Source of the DNA: Azoarcus indigens
GTDB taxonomy: Bacteria; Pseudomonadota; Gammaproteobacteria; Burkholderiales; Rhodocyclaceae
Length of the DNA stretch: 55,353 nt
NCBI RefSeq assembly: GCF_004361735.1
Contig: NZ_SNVV01000030.1
Location: 1 to 55,353, forward strand
Direction: 5' to 3'
In this document: positions 25,683-35,267 of the stretch, in pieces
Numbering within the stretch: the first letter of the stretch is position 1
Layout: every line of letters begins with the position of its first letter
The notes under the pieces: model-generated
The model's input: the letters and a program-made list of their open reading frames with translations, nothing else
The model's database searches: none
What the model was told of the DNA's origin: nothing
Translations under genes and position numbers: made by a program

Positions 25683-26813
25683 TCAGCCGCCACCCTGGAC
25701 ATGCCCCAGGATGGCCGGCAGCATGGCGGCGCCCAGGCGCTTGCTGCGCTCGCCGTTCCAGCCCCGCTCGCCGTCCGGCAGATTGGCGTTGTCCTTGAAC
25801 GGCATCTCCAGCGTCAGCGACACGCAGCCGAAACGGTGTGCCACCCACTTGCTCGCCAGCGACAGCAACTCCTCGCCGAAGCGCCCCGGCAGATAGCCAT
25901 GCAGGGTCTGGAAGTCCGGGCTGGCGGCTGAGAAGGCAGCGACGAAGCGGGCCTGCTGCTGCGCCATCGCCGGGGTGAAGCCGGGCACCTCTTCCGCGGT
26001 GGAAAAGAATACGTAGGGCAGCGCCTCGTCGCCATGGATGTCGAGGAAAAGCACGCAGCCGCTGGCTTCCATCGCCTGGCGAACGTAAAACACCTCCGGG
26101 CTGCTTGCCACGTCCGGGTTGCGCCACTCGCGGTTCAGGTTGCGGCCGGCGGCGTTGGTTCGCAGATTGCCGCGCACCGCGCCGTCCGGGTTCATGTTGG
26201 GCACGATGTAGAGCAGCGCCTGCTCCCGCAAGCGCCGCGCCACCGGGTCGGCCTCGTCCAGCAAGCGCTCCAGCAGCCCTTCCACGAACCACTCCGCCAT
26301 GCTTTCGCCCGGATGCTGGCGCGCGGTGATCCACACCGGCTTGCGGCCGGGAAACTCACGGCCGACCACCACCATGTCCAGATCCCGCCCTTCCACCGTA
26401 GCGCCCAGGTTGCGCACTACCGCATGGGGCGAGCGCTGGACGCGGCCCAGCAGATCCAGGTGGCGTTCCAGCGAATAGGGCTCGAAGTAGGCGTAATAGA
26501 CGCTGTCGAACTCGGGCTGGTGCTCGATGATGAGCTGACCGTTCTCGTAGCGGGTGGTCCCGACGCGGAACCATTCCTGGCGGTCATAGGAGGCCACACA
26601 GCGGTAGTCCGGCCAGCCGTCCGGGTAGGCGGCGTCGGCGGCGTTCTCGAACACCATGCGCACCGCCTTGCCGGCGGCGCCGTGCAGGCGGAAGTGGAAC
26701 CACTGGCGGAAGGCGGCAGCGTTGTCCGCCCGCAGCCGCAGGCGGATGTCGGCCGGGTCGGCCAGGCTGACGACCTCGATGGCGCCGGAGTCGAAGCAGG
26801 CGCTGATGCGCAT
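25683..26813 (-). CDS. M14-family zinc carboxypeptidase (cytosolic type)
   Basis: 376-aa metallocarboxypeptidase resembling the cytosolic carboxypeptidase (CCP/AGBL-type) subfamily. An N-terminal beta domain precedes the peptidase domain. Zinc ligands are H167 and E170 in RQHPGES plus the His in LFLDIHGDE; the catalytic Glu is probably in SLTLEMPF. NMNPDGAVRGNLRTN and GRNLNREW form the substrate-binding region. The ATG at 26813 is supported by AGGAGA upstream; a longer frame to 26855 is rejected. No signal peptide, so it acts in the cytoplasm; the substrate is unknown. It follows yaaA on the same strand by 54 bp. Confidence 0.88.
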   Translation of the reverse strand: MRISACFDSGAIEVVSLADPADIRLRLRADNAAAFRQWFHFRLHGAAGKAVRMVFENAADAAYPDGWPDYRCVASYDRQEWFRVGTTRYENGQLIIEHQPEFDSVYYAYFEPYSLERHLDLLGRVQRSPHAVVRNLGATVEGRDLDMVVVGREFPGRKPVWITARQHPGESMAEWFVEGLLERLLDEADPVARRLREQALLYIVPNMNPDGAVRGNLRTNAAGRNLNREWRNPDVASSPEVFYVRQAMEASGCVLFLDIHGDEALPYVFFSTAEEVPGFTPAMAQQQARFVAAFSAASPDFQTLHGYLPGRFGEELLSLASKWVAHRFGCVSLTLEMPFKDNANLPDGERGWNGERSKRLGAAMLPAILGHVQGGG

Positions 26814-26867
26814 GGTGCTCTCCTTGGCCGCGCACGGAATTTGCCGGCGCGGCATGCGGGTCGGTGC

Positions 26868-27653
26868 TCAAGCCACGCGGCGGCGGAAGACCCAGGTGTC
26901 GCCGTCGGAAGCGGCCTCGTCGTAGGCATAGCCTTCGCTGTTGAAGCCCTTCAGCGTATCTACGTCTTCCACCCGCTGGTCGATGGCATAGCGGCTCATC
27001 AAACCGCGAGCGCGCTTGGCGTAGAAGCTGATGATCTTGTACTGGCCGGCCTTCCAGTCCTCGAACACCGGTGTCACCAGCCGGCCGCGCAGTTTGCGCG
27101 GCTTCACCGACTTGAAGTACTCGCCGGACGCCAGATTGACCAGCACCGGCTCGCGCCCCGCCTTCTCCTCCCGGGCCAGCAGCGCATTCAACTCGTCGGT
27201 GATGCGTTCTCCCCAATAAGCGTACAGATCCTTGCCGGCGGGGTTGGCCAACTTGGTGCCCATTTCCAGGCGATAAGGCTGCATCAGGTCCAGCGGCCGC
27301 AGCACACCGTAAAGGCCGGAGAGGATGCGCAGGTGGTCCTGCGCCCAGGCCAGGCCGGCTTCGTCCAGCGTGGGCGCGGCCAGGCCTTCATAGACATCGC
27401 CATTGAAGGCCAGCACCGCCTGCTTGGCGTTGCCGCTGTCGAAGGGCCGCGACCAGGCGGAATAGCGCGCCGCATTCAGCGTGGAAAGGTGGTCGGACAG
27501 GGACATCAGCTCGGCGATCTGCGCCGGGGATTTCTCGCGCAGGATGTCGATCAAGCCTTGTGCCTGATCGAGGAAATCCGGCTGGGTGTACGTGCTGGTG
27601 GTGGGGGGCGTGTCGTAGTCGAGGGCTTTGGCGGGGGAGATGACGAGAATCAT
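26868..27653 (-). CDS. yaaA: Peroxide stress protein YaaA
   Basis: 261-aa member of the YaaA/DUF328 family, which in E. coli lowers free iron and limits Fenton damage under hydrogen peroxide stress and binds DNA. Signatures: the N-terminal [46 protein letters not shown] cores, and [10 protein letters not shown]. The start at 27653 places MILVISPAK first, as in homologues; the longer frame to 27698 is rejected. It is divergent from bioA across a 189-bp gap and heads a two-gene run with the M14 peptidase gene. Confidence 0.94.
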   Translation of the reverse strand: MILVISPAKALDYDTPPTTSTYTQPDFLDQAQGLIDILREKSPAQIAELMSLSDHLSTLNAARYSAWSRPFDSGNAKQAVLAFNGDVYEGLAAPTLDEAGLAWAQDHLRILSGLYGVLRPLDLMQPYRLEMGTKLANPAGKDLYAYWGERITDELNALLAREEKAGREPVLVNLASGEYFKSVKPRKLRGRLVTPVFEDWKAGQYKIISFYAKRARGLMSRYAIDQRVEDVDTLKGFNSEGYAYDEAASDGDTWVFRRRVA

Positions 27654-27780
27654 GGGGCGAATCGCTGAAAACGGATTGGGGGAATGACTGGATCGCAATG
27701 CTGTTGCTTTGGGCCCCGGTGCGGAAGTTCACCGGCGACGCGCGATGTTAGCCCGGAAGCCCCCATCCCGCAGCGCCGGT

Positions 27781-27809
27781 TTGACACCTCCGGACCGATT
27801 GCGCACCAT
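27781..27809 (+). promoter_or_regulatory. Possible sigma-70 promoter of the bio operon
   Basis: A perfect TTGACA -35 (27781-27786) is followed after 17 bp by CACCAT (27804-27809), a weak -10. The start would be near 27816, leaving about 27 nt before the bioA ATG. No BirA-type palindrome was recognised in the 189-bp yaaA-bioA gap. Confidence 0.4.
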
Positions 27810-27842
27810 TCGCCGGTTCTACGCCCCCGCCCTCCATTCCCC

Positions 27843-29174
27843 ATGTCCGCCAACCTGCTCCAGCGTTCCCTGGCTTCCGTCTGGCATCCCTGCACCCAGA
27901 TGAAGCACCACGAGTCCATGCCGCTGGTGCCGGTGGTGAAAGGCGAAGGCGCCTGGCTGATCACCGAGGACGGCCGCCGCCTGCTGGACGGCATCAGCTC
28001 CTGGTGGGTGAATCTCTTCGGCCACTGCAACCCGCGCATCGGCGCCGCGCTGCACGACCAGTTGGACAGGCTGGAACATGCGATGCTAGCCGGCTTCACC
28101 CATCCGCCAGTGGTGGAGTTGTCCGAACGCCTGAGCGCGCTCAGCGGCCACCGCCTGGGCCACGCCTTCTACGCTTCGGATGGCGCCTCGGCCACCGAGA
28201 TCGCGTTGAAGATGAGCGTGCACTATTGGCGCAACCGCGGCCTGCCGGCCAAGAACCGTTTCGTCAGCCTCGCCGGCAGTTATCACGGCGAAACCGCCGG
28301 CGCACTGGCGGTGACCGACGTGCCACTGTTCCGCGACGCCTACGCACCGCTGGTGCGCCCTGGCGCAGTCGTGCCGGTGCCGGACAGCCGCCTCGCCAGC
28401 GGAGGGATCTCCGCCGCAGACATCGCCCGCCAGGCCGCCCGTGCGCTGGAACGTCACCTCGAAGAACACCACGCAGAAACCGCCGCGCTGATCGTAGAGC
28501 CGCTGGTACAGGGCGCCGCCGGCATGGTGATGTACGACGAGGAGTACCTGCGCCTCGCCCGTGCCCTGTGCGACCGCTACCAGGTACATCTGATCGCTGA
28601 CGAGATCGCCGTCGGCTGCGGCCGCACCGGCAGCTTCTTCGCCTGGGAACAGGTGGACAACAGCACGCACGCCGGCTGGCCGGATTTCCTCTGCCTGTCC
28701 AAGGGCATCTCCGGCGGCTACCTGCCGTTGTCGCTGGTGCTCAGCCGCCACGAGATCTACCACGGCTTCTACGCCGACGAGAGCGCCCGCGGCTTCCTGC
28801 ACTCCCACTCCTATACCGGCAATCCCCTGGCCTGCCGGGCAGCGCTGGCGACGCTGGACATCTTCACCGAGGACGAGGTGCTCGCCACCAACCGCAGCCG
28901 TGGCGACCGCCTGGAGCAGTTGCTGCGCGAACGCTTAGGCAGGCATGCCGCCATCCGCCATCTGCGCCGCCGCGGCATGATCTTCGCCTTCGACGTGGCC
29001 GGCGCCGCGCCGGATTTCGCCCGCCGCTTCTTCACCGCCGCGCTGGAACAAGGCGCACTGCTGCGGCCGATAGGCAATACCGTCTACTTCATGCCGCCCT
29101 ACATCCTCGACCAAGCCGAATGCGAGCACCTGGTGAGCGCCGCCGCCGCCGCGCTGGACGTGGTGCTGAACTGA
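27843..29174 (+). CDS. bioA: Adenosylmethionine-8-amino-7-oxononanoate aminotransferase
   Basis: PLP-dependent class III aminotransferase (443 aa) that makes 7,8-diaminopelargonate using S-adenosylmethionine as amino donor. The BioA-specific WHPCTQM opening is present, then [43 protein letters not shown] and [14 protein letters not shown]. The PLP lysine lies in [14 protein letters not shown]. The ATG at 27843 matches homologous N-termini; upstream in-frame codons are non-homologous. First gene of bioA-bioF-bioH-bioC-bioD; bioF starts 1 bp after its stop codon. Confidence 0.96.
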   Translation: MSANLLQRSLASVWHPCTQMKHHESMPLVPVVKGEGAWLITEDGRRLLDGISSWWVNLFGHCNPRIGAALHDQLDRLEHAMLAGFTHPPVVELSERLSALSGHRLGHAFYASDGASATEIALKMSVHYWRNRGLPAKNRFVSLAGSYHGETAGALAVTDVPLFRDAYAPLVRPGAVVPVPDSRLASGGISAADIARQAARALERHLEEHHAETAALIVEPLVQGAAGMVMYDEEYLRLARALCDRYQVHLIADEIAVGCGRTGSFFAWEQVDNSTHAGWPDFLCLSKGISGGYLPLSLVLSRHEIYHGFYADESARGFLHSHSYTGNPLACRAALATLDIFTEDEVLATNRSRGDRLEQLLRERLGRHAAIRHLRRRGMIFAFDVAGAAPDFARRFFTAALEQGALLRPIGNTVYFMPPYILDQAECEHLVSAAAAALDVVLN

Positions 29175-29175
29175 G

Positions 29176-30363
29176 ATGAGCCGCCTGCTCGACGACCTGC
29201 AGGCCGACCTGGCCGGCCTGCGCCGCCAATCCCTGCTGCGCAGCCGCCGCAGCAACGCCTTGCCCTGCGGCCCCTGGGCGGAAGTGGACGGCCGCCGGCT
29301 GCTGTCCTTCTGCAGCAACGACTATCTTGGCCTCGCCGGTGCGCCGGAACTGGCTGCCGCATTGGCGGCGGGCGCGCAGCGCTGGGGCACCGGCTCCGGC
29401 GCCTCCCACCTGGTCAGCGGCCACTACGACTGCCATGACGAACTGGAGCGGCAACTCGCCGGCTTCGTCGGCTGCGAGCGCGCGCTTTACTTCTCCACCG
29501 GCTACATGGCCAACAGCGGCGTCATCCCCGCCCTGGTCGGCCGCGGCGACGCTGTCTTCGCCGACCGCCTGAACCATGCCTCGCTGGTGGACGGCATGCT
29601 GCTCTCCCGCGCCGAGACGCACCGCTACCCGCATGCCGACTGCGCCGCGCTGGAAAGCCGGCTGGTTGCCAGCACTGCGAAGCGCAAGCTCATCGTCACC
29701 GACAGCGTGTTCAGCATGGACGGCGACATCGCCCCGCTGGCCGAACTGCTCGCCCTGGCCGAGCGCCACGACGCCTGGCTGATGGTGGATGACGCCCACG
29801 GCTTCGGCGTGCTCGGCCCGCAAGGCCGTGGCGCGCTGGTCTCACTGGGGCTGGCCTCCTGGCGTCTGATCTACGTCGGCACCCTGGGCAAGGCCGCCGG
29901 CGTCTCCGGCGCCTTTGCCGCCGGCCAGGCCGACGTCGTCGAATGGCTGCTGCAGAAGGCGCGCACCTACATCTTCACCACCGGCGCTCCGCCGGCGCTG
30001 GCCCAAGCCCTGCTCGCCAGCCTGGCACTAATCCGCGATGGCGACGAGCGCCGCGCCCACCTCGCCCTCCTGATCGCAACCCTGCAGGCACGCTTGGCTG
30101 GCTCGCGCTGGCGCCTGCTGCCCTCCTCAACCCCCATACAACCGCTGGTGATAGGCGACAACGCCGCCGCGGTGACGGTGGCGCAGGGGCTGATGGAAGC
30201 CGGCCTGTGGGTGCCCGCCATCCGCCCGCCCACCGTTCCCGCCGGCAGCGCCCGCCTGCGCATCTCGCTATCCGCCGCCCACAGCCTGGAGGACGTGCAT
30301 CGCCTGGCGGACGCGCTGGCCGACCAGGAGCGCGACCTGGGCGGCAAGAGGCCGGCATCTTGA
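29176..30363 (+). CDS. bioF: 8-amino-7-oxononanoate synthase
   Basis: PLP-dependent alpha-oxoamine synthase (395 aa) joining pimeloyl-ACP (or CoA) and L-alanine with decarboxylation. Signatures: [55 protein letters not shown], and the PLP lysine in [14 protein letters not shown]. It begins 1 bp after the bioA stop and ends overlapping the bioH start, so translation is coupled at both junctions. Confidence 0.96.
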   Translation: MSRLLDDLQADLAGLRRQSLLRSRRSNALPCGPWAEVDGRRLLSFCSNDYLGLAGAPELAAALAAGAQRWGTGSGASHLVSGHYDCHDELERQLAGFVGCERALYFSTGYMANSGVIPALVGRGDAVFADRLNHASLVDGMLLSRAETHRYPHADCAALESRLVASTAKRKLIVTDSVFSMDGDIAPLAELLALAERHDAWLMVDDAHGFGVLGPQGRGALVSLGLASWRLIYVGTLGKAAGVSGAFAAGQADVVEWLLQKARTYIFTTGAPPALAQALLASLALIRDGDERRAHLALLIATLQARLAGSRWRLLPSSTPIQPLVIGDNAAAVTVAQGLMEAGLWVPAIRPPTVPAGSARLRISLSAAHSLEDVHRLADALADQERDLGGKRPAS

Positions 30364-31109
30364 AGCGCTCGCCCGTCGTGCTGCTGCATGGCTGGGCCAT
30401 GCGCCCCACGGTGTGGACAGGCGTGCGCGCCCTGCTGTCCGCCGATACGCCGGTATACGCTCCCGCCTTGCCCGGTCACGATGGCAGCCCGGCCGTCGGC
30501 GCCAGCCTCGCCGGATGGAGCGATGCACTGCTGGCGGCGCTGCCACCCCTGGCGGTGTACTGCGGCTGGTCGCTGGGCGGCATGCTGGCGCTGGACATCG
30601 CGGCGCGCCATCCGGAGCGGGTCGCCGGGCTGCTGCTCATCGGCGCCACGCCGCGTTTCGTCGCCGGCGCGGACTGGCCCCATGGACTGGCGGCCGACAT
30701 CGTCGCCGGCTTCCGCGGCGGCTACGATCAGGCCCCGGAAGCAACCCTGCGCCGCTTCCTCGCCCTGCAACTGCTGGGCGACCCGGCGCGCAAGCGCCTG
30801 CAGCAAGCCTTGGCCGACGCCCGGGACCCCACGGCGGCGCCGGGCGCAGGCAGGAGCGGAAACGGCTTCGCCGACGGCCTGCGCCTCCTGGCCGAAAGCG
30901 ATCTGCGGCCGGCCGCCCGCGACATCCGCTGCCCGGTACGCCTCCTCCACGGCGCCGCCGACGCCCTGATGCCAGCCGGCGCATCCCGCTGGCTGGCCAG
31001 CGAGCTGCCGGCTGCCGAGCTGCACCTGCTGGAACAGGCCGGCCACGCCCTGCCGCTGAGCCACGCCGAGGCCTGCGCGGCGCTACTGGACGATTTCCGT
31101 GCAGCCTGA
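30360..31109 (+). CDS. bioH: Pimeloyl-ACP methyl ester carboxylesterase
   Basis: Alpha/beta hydrolase (249 aa) that releases the pimeloyl methyl ester during biotin precursor synthesis, ending the BioC-initiated cycle. The nucleophile elbow is CGWSLGG (GxSxG), with the acid in [11 protein letters not shown] and the histidine in [14 protein letters not shown] near the N-terminus matches BioH. A TTG at 30360 overlapping the bioF stop (TTGA) is inferred as start: the first downstream ATG would remove the conserved LLHGW strand and oxyanion region. A rare start codon with overlap suggests tight coupling to bioF. Confidence 0.87.
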   Translation: MKRSPVVLLHGWAMRPTVWTGVRALLSADTPVYAPALPGHDGSPAVGASLAGWSDALLAALPPLAVYCGWSLGGMLALDIAARHPERVAGLLLIGATPRFVAGADWPHGLAADIVAGFRGGYDQAPEATLRRFLALQLLGDPARKRLQQALADARDPTAAPGAGRSGNGFADGLRLLAESDLRPAARDIRCPVRLLHGAADALMPAGASRWLASELPAAELHLLEQAGHALPLSHAEACAALLDDFRAA

Positions 31110-31899
31110 GGCGGAGGAGCGGCGCGCGCACAAGCGCGCAGTCCGCCAGGCCTTCGACCGGGCGGCCGCGAGCTATGACGCGGCAGCAGCGCTACAGCGG
31201 GAGATCAGCGCGCGGCTGGCGGATTTCGTACTGGCACAAGCCGGGCCGACACCACGTCGCATCCTGGACGGCGGCTGCGGCACCGGCCACGGCCAGGAAG
31301 CGCTGGCGCGCCTGTGGCCTCAAGCCGAGCGCATCGCGCTGGACTTCGCCCCCGCCATGCTGGCCCAACTGCCGGCCGCGGCCGCCGCGCGCCTGTGCGG
31401 CGACCTGGAGAGCTTGCCGCTTGCCGACGCCAGCCTGGACGCCGTCTGGTCCAGCCTGGCCCTGCAGTGGTGCGAGCCAGCCACCGCGCTGGGGGAGATC
31501 GCCCGCGTGCTGACGCCGGGCGGCCGCGCCTGGATCGCCACGCTGGGGCCAGAGACGCTGTGGGAGCTGCGCGCAGCCTTCGCCGCGGTGGATGACGACC
31601 GCCACGTCATCTCCTTCCATCCGCTCGCCCACTGGCTGGAAAGCGCCGCCAGCGCGGGGCTGGACTGCACTGCACGGGATGGCAGCAGGGTCTACGCCCG
31701 GGCAGCGGACTTGAAGCGCCTGCTGCGCGATATCAAGCAGATCGGCGCTCACCGGATCGGCCCCGGCCGTCGCCGCAAGCCGCTGGGCCGCATGGCATGG
31801 CACCGTCTGGAGGCCGCCTACGAACGCCACCGCCTGGCCGACGGCAGCCTGCCGGCAAGCTACGACCTCATCCTCCTCTGCCTGGAGAGACCCGCATGA
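31099..31899 (+). CDS. bioC: Malonyl-ACP O-methyltransferase
   Basis: SAM-dependent methyltransferase (266 aa) that masks the malonyl-ACP carboxyl so that fatty-acid synthesis can extend it to pimeloyl-ACP methyl ester. BioC features: AVRQAFDRAAASYDAAAALQ at the start, the SAM-binding loop LDGGCGTGHG, LALQWCEPATALGEI, and a late GSLPASYDLILL. The GTG at 31099 overlaps the end of bioH by 11 bp and is the best start. Its stop overlaps the bioD start as ATGA. With bioH this supplies a complete BioC-BioH route to the pimelate moiety. Confidence 0.93.
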   Translation: MQPEAEERRAHKRAVRQAFDRAAASYDAAAALQREISARLADFVLAQAGPTPRRILDGGCGTGHGQEALARLWPQAERIALDFAPAMLAQLPAAAAARLCGDLESLPLADASLDAVWSSLALQWCEPATALGEIARVLTPGGRAWIATLGPETLWELRAAFAAVDDDRHVISFHPLAHWLESAASAGLDCTARDGSRVYARAADLKRLLRDIKQIGAHRIGPGRRRKPLGRMAWHRLEAAYERHRLADGSLPASYDLILLCLERPA

Positions 31900-32573
31900 C
31901 GCTGGCCCGCGCCTGGTTCATCACCGGCACCGACACCGAGATCGGCAAGACCTACTCCACCTGTGCCCTGCTCCATGCCGCCCGCGCCCAGGGGCTGAGC
32001 GCGCTGGGCATGAAGCCGGTCGCCGCCGGCGCCGAACAGCGGAATGGCGAATGGATCAACGAGGACGCCGCCTGCCTGCGGGAAGCCAGCAGCTTCGATC
32101 CCGGCCTGGCGCTGCTGAACCCCTACTGCCTGCGCAGCCCCATCGCCCCGCATATCGCCGCACAAGAGGAAGGGCGCACCATCGCAACCGCTCCCCTGCT
32201 GCGGGCCTTCGGCGAGTTGCGCCGGCAGGCGGACATCGTGCTGGTGGAAGGCGTGGGCGGTTTCCGGGTTCCGCTGCGCCACGACTACGACACCGCCGAC
32301 CTTGCCCGCGACTTCGGCCTGCCGGTAATCCTGGTCGTCGGCATGCGGCTAGGCTGCATCAGCCATGCGTTGCTCACCGCCGAAGCCATACGCCAACGCG
32401 ACCTGGAACTGGCCGGCTGGGTTGCGAACACCGTGGATCCGGCCATGCTGCGGTTCGAGGAGAACGTAGAAGCATTGCGGCAGCGCCTGGAAACGCCGTT
32501 GCTGGGCGTGCTGCCCCATCTGGACTCGCCGGCGGAAGCCGCCGCACGCTGCGGACTACGCCTTCCCGCCTGA
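31896..32573 (+). CDS. bioD: Dethiobiotin synthetase
   Basis: ATP-dependent carboxylase (225 aa) that closes the ureido ring of 7,8-diaminopelargonate. The P-loop FITGTDTEIGKTYST and KPVAAGAE are typical, and VEGVGGFRVPL provides the second nucleotide-binding region. The usual threonine after the P-loop lysine is present. The ATG overlaps the bioC stop. It is the last gene of the operon; bioB, the final step, is not next to it and must lie elsewhere if the strain makes biotin. Confidence 0.95.
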   Translation: MTLARAWFITGTDTEIGKTYSTCALLHAARAQGLSALGMKPVAAGAEQRNGEWINEDAACLREASSFDPGLALLNPYCLRSPIAPHIAAQEEGRTIATAPLLRAFGELRRQADIVLVEGVGGFRVPLRHDYDTADLARDFGLPVILVVGMRLGCISHALLTAEAIRQRDLELAGWVANTVDPAMLRFEENVEALRQRLETPLLGVLPHLDSPAEAAARCGLRLPA

Positions 32574-32586
32574 CGGGAGAAGACAA

Positions 32587-32617
32587 GCCAGTCCGCAGCG
32601 GCCCCGTCGGGCCTGGC
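32587..32617 (+). terminator. Nested hairpin after bioD
   Basis: Outer GCCA/TGGC and inner GGCCC/GGGCC with a CGTC loop. It starts 13 bp after the bioD stop and has no T-run, so termination is only a possibility. Confidence 0.35.
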
Positions 32618-32677
32618 AGTCCTTCGGCGGGTTCGGAGGCAGACTACTCACCACAGCCCGCGCCCTGCGTGGCAAAA

Positions 32678-32726
32678 CCCTTCGATGGACTGACGCTGAG
32701 CAATGCCCAAGGACTCAGGGCGAACG
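32678..32726. repeat. Diverged REP-like intergenic element
   Basis: CCCTTCGATGGACTGACGC followed by GGACTCAGGGCGAACG resembles, in two broken parts, the TTCGACAGGCTCAGGGCGAACG-type interspersed repeat common in GC-rich beta- and gammaproteobacteria. It lies in the 206-bp gap between bioD and the convergent hypothetical gene. Only one degenerate copy is visible in the window. Confidence 0.35.
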
Positions 32727-32779
32727 ACATTTCCGGCTCGGCTGAAGGGCCTGATCCACCGGGGAATCCCATCGCACGC

Positions 32780-33283
32780 TCAGATCACCGCCTCCAGCCT
32801 CGCCCGCAGCGCGGCAGCCTGAGGACGCGCGGCGCTGCTCTCGTTCATCGCCTTCATCCAGTCCTCCAGCAGCAGGCGCAGCTCGGCGCCGTCGCGGCTG
32901 GCATCGATGCGTTCCATCAAGCTCAGCTTGGCGTAGGGGCCACTGAAGGTCTTCAGGGTATTGAGCATGAAGTTGCGCGCCATCTGATGGCGCACGACGG
33001 GATCTTGCGGCACCTCGGCGGGCCGCGCGGACGCGCTTGGGGCAGGAACAGCCGGCGCTGCGGTTTCCTGCGCCAATGCGCCGGCCACCGCCTCGATGTA
33101 GCCCTCGCGCTCCAGTTCGGCCAGGGTCTCCGCGAAAGCGGGATCGGGCAACATGCGCTGCAGTTCCGCGCTATCCCGTTTGCCATCCGCCAGAATCAGC
33201 AGGCGGCGTGCGCGCGGCCCCAGCGCCCCGCGGCGAACTTCCATTTCCTCCAGCCCTTTGCGGGTCTTGGCGTATGCCGGCAT
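32780..33283 (-). CDS. Conserved hypothetical protein
   Basis: 167-aa soluble protein; no established function. The N-terminal part (YAKTRKGLEEMEVRRGALGPR, then LLILADGKRDSAELQRML) looks like a small winged or helical regulatory module with the pattern LADGKR...EL..L, ending in a hydrophobic LEREGYIEA segment. A Pro/Ala-rich linker (about 83-105) separates it from a helical C-terminal domain (HQMARNFMLNTLKTFSGPYAKLSL...LLEDWM). The ATG at 33283 has a perfect AGGAGGAG upstream; the longer frame to 33385 is rejected. It has a single-gene layout between bioD (convergent) and the lpx/trmH array (same strand). Confidence 0.75.
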   Translation of the reverse strand: MPAYAKTRKGLEEMEVRRGALGPRARRLLILADGKRDSAELQRMLPDPAFAETLAELEREGYIEAVAGALAQETAAPAVPAPSASARPAEVPQDPVVRHQMARNFMLNTLKTFSGPYAKLSLMERIDASRDGAELRLLLEDWMKAMNESSAARPQAAALRARLEAVI

Positions 33284-33416
33284 CGGCGTCTCCTCCTTTG
33301 GTGGAATCCTTGTCCCCTGAGCGGCTTGATGCCCGCTCTTTCTTTTGTGGCAAGGAGCTTCGCTGGAGGAAAACGACATTGTCAAGTCGACAACGTCACG
33401 TTCCGGACTAGGTCGA

Positions 33417-34205
33417 TCAGCCTAGGTTCGTCTGTCGGCGCTGTTCGAACAAGCAGATGGCGGCTGCGGCAGCGACGTTGAGGGACTCGACGCCCGCCGC
33501 CATCGGAATCAGCACGGTGGCATCGGCACGCCGCAGCAACTCGGGTGACAGCCCCTGCCCCTCCGCGCCGAACAGCCAGGCCACCGGACCGTCCAGCGGC
33601 ACTTCGTAGAGGGAGCGTGAGCCATGTACCAAAGCCGTCGCCAGCACCTTGCCGGGATAATCCTGCAGCGCGGCAAGCAGATCGCAGCGCTCGCAGATGC
33701 GTAGCAGGAAGTGCGCGCCCATGGCGGCGCGCAGCGCCCGCGGCGACCAGGCCTGGGCGCAGCCTTCCCCGAGCAGCACCTCACTCAGCCCCGCAGCCGC
33801 GGCGGTGCGCAGCAGGGTGCCGAGATTGCCGGGGTCCTGCACGCCGTCCAGCACCAGGAGGGAACCGGGCTTTCGGGAGGGGGCCGCGGCGCCCGGCAGG
33901 GCAATCGCGGCGAGGATGCCGGAGGGCGCATCCACCGGGCTGATGTGGGCGAACAGGGCGTCCGGTAGCCGAACCGGCTCCAGCTGCGCTGGCAGGCGTG
34001 CGAGCAGATCGGCGATTTCCGCCGCTTCCCTGGCGGATTCGGCCAGATAGACCGCCTGCAACGGCCAGCCCGCGTCCAGTGCGGCAGCGAGCAGATGTGG
34101 CCCATCCAGCAGCGTCAGCCCGTGCTTGCGCCGTTCCCTTGCCGAGCTCGCCACACCATGCAGTTTCTTCAGCGTCGGGTTGTCGCGCGAACTGATCGTC
34201 TTCAC
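33417..34205 (-). CDS. SpoU/TrmH-family RNA methyltransferase
   Basis: 262-aa SPOUT-class enzyme that methylates ribose 2'-OH in rRNA or tRNA. An N-terminal substrate-binding domain (about 1-95: KTISSRDNPTLKKLHGVASS) precedes the knotted SpoU domain. All three SpoU motifs are visible: DPGNLGTLLRTAAAAG, WLFGAEGQGLSPEL and IPMAAGVESLNVAAAAAI. The exact target nucleotide is not predictable; it resembles the RlmB/TrmH-like group. It is the last gene of the long minus-strand array and starts 7 bp after the CopD-like gene. Confidence 0.9.
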   Translation of the reverse strand: MKTISSRDNPTLKKLHGVASSARERRKHGLTLLDGPHLLAAALDAGWPLQAVYLAESAREAAEIADLLARLPAQLEPVRLPDALFAHISPVDAPSGILAAIALPGAAAPSRKPGSLLVLDGVQDPGNLGTLLRTAAAAGLSEVLLGEGCAQAWSPRALRAAMGAHFLLRICERCDLLAALQDYPGKVLATALVHGSRSLYEVPLDGPVAWLFGAEGQGLSPELLRRADATVLIPMAAGVESLNVAAAAAICLFEQRRQTNLG

Positions 34206-34212
34206 GCGGCCC

Positions 34213-34668
34213 TCAGAACGCCAGCCCCAGGGTTGCGGCGGCGATGGTGACCACGCCCAGTGCGAGGTTGAAGGCGACGCGCTGGCGGATGCGGTTCATC
34301 GCGATGGCGCCGCGGGCCCAATCCTCCACATGCACCGCCTGTCGCAGGGAGCGCCAGGGGCCGAACCAGATGGAGAGGAAGACGGCGATCATCACCAGGC
34401 CGGTAAAAGTCATCGCATGCCAGGCGGCGGGCGCCCGGGCGAAGCCGACCTCCATCAGCATCGCACTGCCGGACAGCAACAGGAGCGCGATGGCGATCCA
34501 TACCAGCAGGAAGAAACGCCCAAGTACCGCCACCCATAAGGCGAGGCGCTGTGCCGGCGCGAGCACCCCCACCGCCGGCCGCAAACACCCCCAGGCGAAC
34601 GCCATTCCGCCCACCCAGGCCGTCACCGCCAGTACATGCAGGAACAGCATCAGGTGGTGGAAGGTCAT
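34213..34668 (-). CDS. CopD-like four-helix membrane protein
   Basis: 151-aa inner-membrane protein with four hydrophobic helices and short loops. The opening [19 protein letters not shown], with a conserved His and WVGG, and the final helix pair resemble the CopD-domain (copper resistance D) family and related small heme- or metal-associated membrane proteins. No periplasmic copper-binding partner is nearby, so a copper role is not supported by context. GAGGAG precedes the ATG, which overlaps the rnhB stop (ATGA). Tight coupling to rnhB and to the SpoU gene places it in the lpx array. Confidence 0.68.
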   Translation of the reverse strand: MTFHHLMLFLHVLAVTAWVGGMAFAWGCLRPAVGVLAPAQRLALWVAVLGRFFLLVWIAIALLLLSGSAMLMEVGFARAPAAWHAMTFTGLVMIAVFLSIWFGPWRSLRQAVHVEDWARGAIAMNRIRQRVAFNLALGVVTIAAATLGLAF

Positions 34669-35267
34669 GTCTGCGGCTCCTCGATCCACAAGGGCGGATT
34701 GGCGATGACCTCGCGCACTGGAGCGAAGCTGCGGCGGTAGAAGTCAGCTACGCCATGGCGGCGCAGGGCATCCAGGTGTGCGGCCGTCGGATAGCCCTTG
34801 TGGGCGGCGAGTCCGTAGTGGGGATAGAGGATGTCCAGCTCTCGCATCTGCCGGTCGCGCTCGGTTTTGGCCAGGATGGAGGCGGCGGAAATGGCCGGCT
34901 CGGTGGCGTCGCCCTTGACGATGGCGCGCGCCGGATAAGGTACATCCGGACAGCGGTTGCCATCGACCAGCACCTCGCCGGGCGCCTGGCCCAATGCGAT
35001 CACCGCCCGGCGCATGGCCAGCATGCTGGCGTGCAGGATGTTGAGGCGGTCTATCTCCTCGACGCTGGCCTCTGCCACCGCCCAGGCCAGCGCCTGCTCA
35101 CGGATCTGCAAGGCCAGGCGCTCCCGTGCCCGCTCGGTCAACTTCTTGGAATCGGCAAGGCCGGCAATCGGCCGCAGCGGGTCCAGGATGACCGCGGCGG
35201 CCACCACCACACCGCACAGCGGGCCGCGACCGGCCTCGTCCACCCCGCAGATCAACAAGGTCGTCAT
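34665..35267 (-). CDS. rnhB: Ribonuclease HII
   Basis: 200-aa endonuclease that cuts RNA in RNA-DNA hybrids and removes single ribonucleotides from DNA. Catalytic carboxylates: [14 protein letters not shown] (DEAGRG motif), then the Asp in [21 protein letters not shown] and HKGYPTAAH are family signatures. The start at 35267 overlaps the lpxB stop (ATGA); a longer frame to 35558 lies in lpxB. The lpxB-rnhB order is common in proteobacteria. Confidence 0.96.
   Translation of the reverse strand: MTTLLICGVDEAGRGPLCGVVVAAAVILDPLRPIAGLADSKKLTERARERLALQIREQALAWAVAEASVEEIDRLNILHASMLAMRRAVIALGQAPGEVLVDGNRCPDVPYPARAIVKGDATEPAISAASILAKTERDRQMRELDILYPHYGLAAHKGYPTAAHLDALRRHGVADFYRRSFAPVREVIANPPLWIEEPQT

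Noticed and set aside
33380-33385. TTGACA on minus upstream of the hypothetical gene as a -35 box
   Set aside because: No acceptable -10 lies 15-19 bp downstream on that strand.
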